Below, one piece after another: positions 62,554-64,000 of a stretch of 64,000 bases of DNA. Origin of the DNA: Strongylocentrotus droebachiensis (taxonomy: Eukaryota > Echinodermata > Echinoidea > Camarodonta > Strongylocentrotidae); assembly GCA_035222895.1 (NCBI GenBank), contig JAVYIG010000037.1:558001-622000 (forward strand). Direction: 5' to 3'. The notes below the pieces were generated by a model. That model was not told where the DNA came from. It did not search any database and saw nothing but the letters and a program-made list of their open reading frames with translations. Position 1 is the first letter of the stretch; each line of letters opens with the position of its first letter. Both the position numbers and the translations under genes were made by a program.

Positions 62554-62705
62554 CTGTACACAAAAATCGATCACAACATTTAGTCCCACACCACGTTCAT
62601 CAAATTAGTGTAATAGGACTTTGTGAACATATGCTGCGAATTGACATGGAGCTAGTAAATTTATACTTTCCACAACGTAAACACATATTATACATTAAAG
62701 TAAAG

Positions 62706-63073
62706 GTTGAGTTCTGGGGAGAGGTGAAAATACTTTGTGAGCATTATCATTGTTATTATGCAAGTGTGGAAGAACATCAGAGAAAAAATGTTCTCTGAAA
62801 AGCATGGCTCTTCAAATGCCTTCATATTCTAAATATGGCATATAACATCATAAAATCGGGACAGATTTGTATGCCCCATATTGGTGTAGTCCCGTATACA
62901 TCTTTCTGTGTACAGTGCTTGTAACTTTACCAAGACTGGGCCAAATTTCTTATCATTTTGATTATTCTAGAACCTTGCAGTACACACCAATACTTATGTG
63001 CTAGATGATTAACCTTTTCTGATCGATTCTACACCGTTTCTTTCACAATGCAATCGCATGACCAGAACTCAAC
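62706..63073. mobile_element. MITE with GTTGAGTTCTGG ends, copy 2
   Basis: Inverted ends GTTGAGTTCTGG / CCAGAACTCAAC and the same body as 53739-54101; its right half is shared with 23280-23480. Confidence 0.8.
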
Positions 63074-63491
63074 TTTATATTTAAGTATATAATCTTGTCC
63101 CTCCGCGAATCCCCCAATATTTCAAGCATACGGGTGAGCACATACGTGGTAACTATCCATAATTTTCAGCTTTTAAATCAGGTTCATGTGGCTCACCGAA
63201 ATGCAGTCGCACACACACAAAAAAACATCCAGAATGCTGGAGATGCAATACATGGAGCCAGTGATGTCGGTGAAGTAAGAGCTCATATCAGACATACATG
63301 TCTAAAAGTTTAGGTAATATTTAGCCTAGCCGAGCTAGTATTTGTATTTACCATCCCCATATCCTAACATTTATATCTTCAGCAGTAATGATGATTTTCT
63401 AAAATCATACATTTTACAGTCCACACATGTTTGTTCATGCAACTACATTTTGCTAAGCTACATACTATCCAATGATCAAACATTCACCTAC

Positions 63492-63702
63492 ACACTCTTA
63501 AAACTGAAATGTTAAATCACCATTTAAAAGGGCCGAGGAGTGACAACTCTTTCAAAATGGTAGATTAACACTTTGAACATGCTGGATCCAACCTTTATAG
63601 TGTTGGATCCAGCATGTTCAAAGTGTTAATCTACCATTTTGAAAGAGTTGTCACTCCTCGGCCCTTTTAAATGGTGATTTAACATTTCAGTTTTAAGAGT
63701 GT
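63492..63702. mobile_element. Essentially perfect 211-base palindrome
   Basis: ACACTCTTAAAACTGAAATG at the left is exactly mirrored at the right end. By eye the arms (about 101 bases each) match base for base down to GGATCCAAC / GTTGGATCC around a loop of under 10 bases. No clear target-site duplication. Confidence 0.9.
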
Positions 63703-64000
63703 ACTATTTTAATAAATAATTAGGACAATTGGCGTTTATTACTTACCTTTTACATAGTGAGTGCATGTACATGTATGACAATTAATGAGGATACATATTA
63801 AAACAAATCATGGTGTTATTTTTGGTATATTCATTAATTTCATATTTCTGACGAAGCATCATTTAGATTCCTGCTTCACATTGTGTCATTTTATATCAAA
63901 AATATCGCAATATTGATTTAAATGTAGGAAAAGAGAACAGGCCAAACAGCTATGTACAGAAGGAATGATGCTACCAATAAAACATACAGTTGTACAAATG

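Larger units (their letters stand above)
62554..64000. other. Upstream intron, no exon found
   Basis: Contains the MITE at 62706 and the palindrome at 63492; the rest is AT-rich. The gene's preceding exon lies beyond position 64000 or is of a type I cannot recognise. Confidence 0.6.

Noticed and set aside
63095-63313. A further upstream exon on the right or a plus-strand gene
   Set aside because: The plus-strand frame has no cysteine pattern or domain, and no minus-strand EGF or Ig motif with splice sites is present.

Overview
This is animal genomic DNA: AT-rich, intron-rich, with no bacterial-style gene packing. I infer a marine invertebrate deuterostome, most likely an echinoderm. The inference rests on the EGF/Ig/VWC multidomain gene style, dense short inverted-repeat transposons and tRNA-derived SINEs with (TTA)n tails. 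The species cannot be fixed from sequence alone.

Essentially the whole window lies inside one large gene on the minus strand. I could assemble 42 consecutive coding exons (62553 down to 743) from GT/AG splice sites and reading phase. They total 5348 coding bases, or 1782 whole codons, with no frame break. Neither end of the gene is here: there is no start codon or signal peptide on the right and no stop codon on the left. The encoded secreted or extracellular protein has three zones. Residues from 62.5 to 18 kb alternate short, non-calcium EGF modules with five two-exon Ig domains (EGF-Ig-EGF-EGF-Ig-EGF-Ig-EGF-EGF-Ig-5xEGF-Ig-3xEGF). At 17.4-16.6 kb there are two calcium-binding EGF modules. 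From 15.8 kb to the left edge there is an array of 13 von Willebrand factor C (VWC) modules: one short, eleven complete, and one running off the window. VWC arrays of this type in chordin/kielin-like proteins bind BMP ligands; for this protein that is only a suggestion. I do not recognise a named orthologue.

The introns hold repeats and no second gene that I can support. These include TTAA-flanked MITEs (one a piggyBac-like relic), fold-back elements (one with essentially perfect arms of about 100 bp), several SINE families, long pyrimidine tracts and ATC/CAC/AGT microsatellites. A 13.5-kb intron lies between 37.3 and 50.7 kb.

The most striking signal is that about 14 of the 42 exons sit beside decayed partial tandem copies of their own edge. 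Each copy carries a piece of exon with its splice site and adjacent intron. Some copies still read as intact protein, and others form short tandem arrays. This looks like a repeated local duplication process acting on exon boundaries in this gene.
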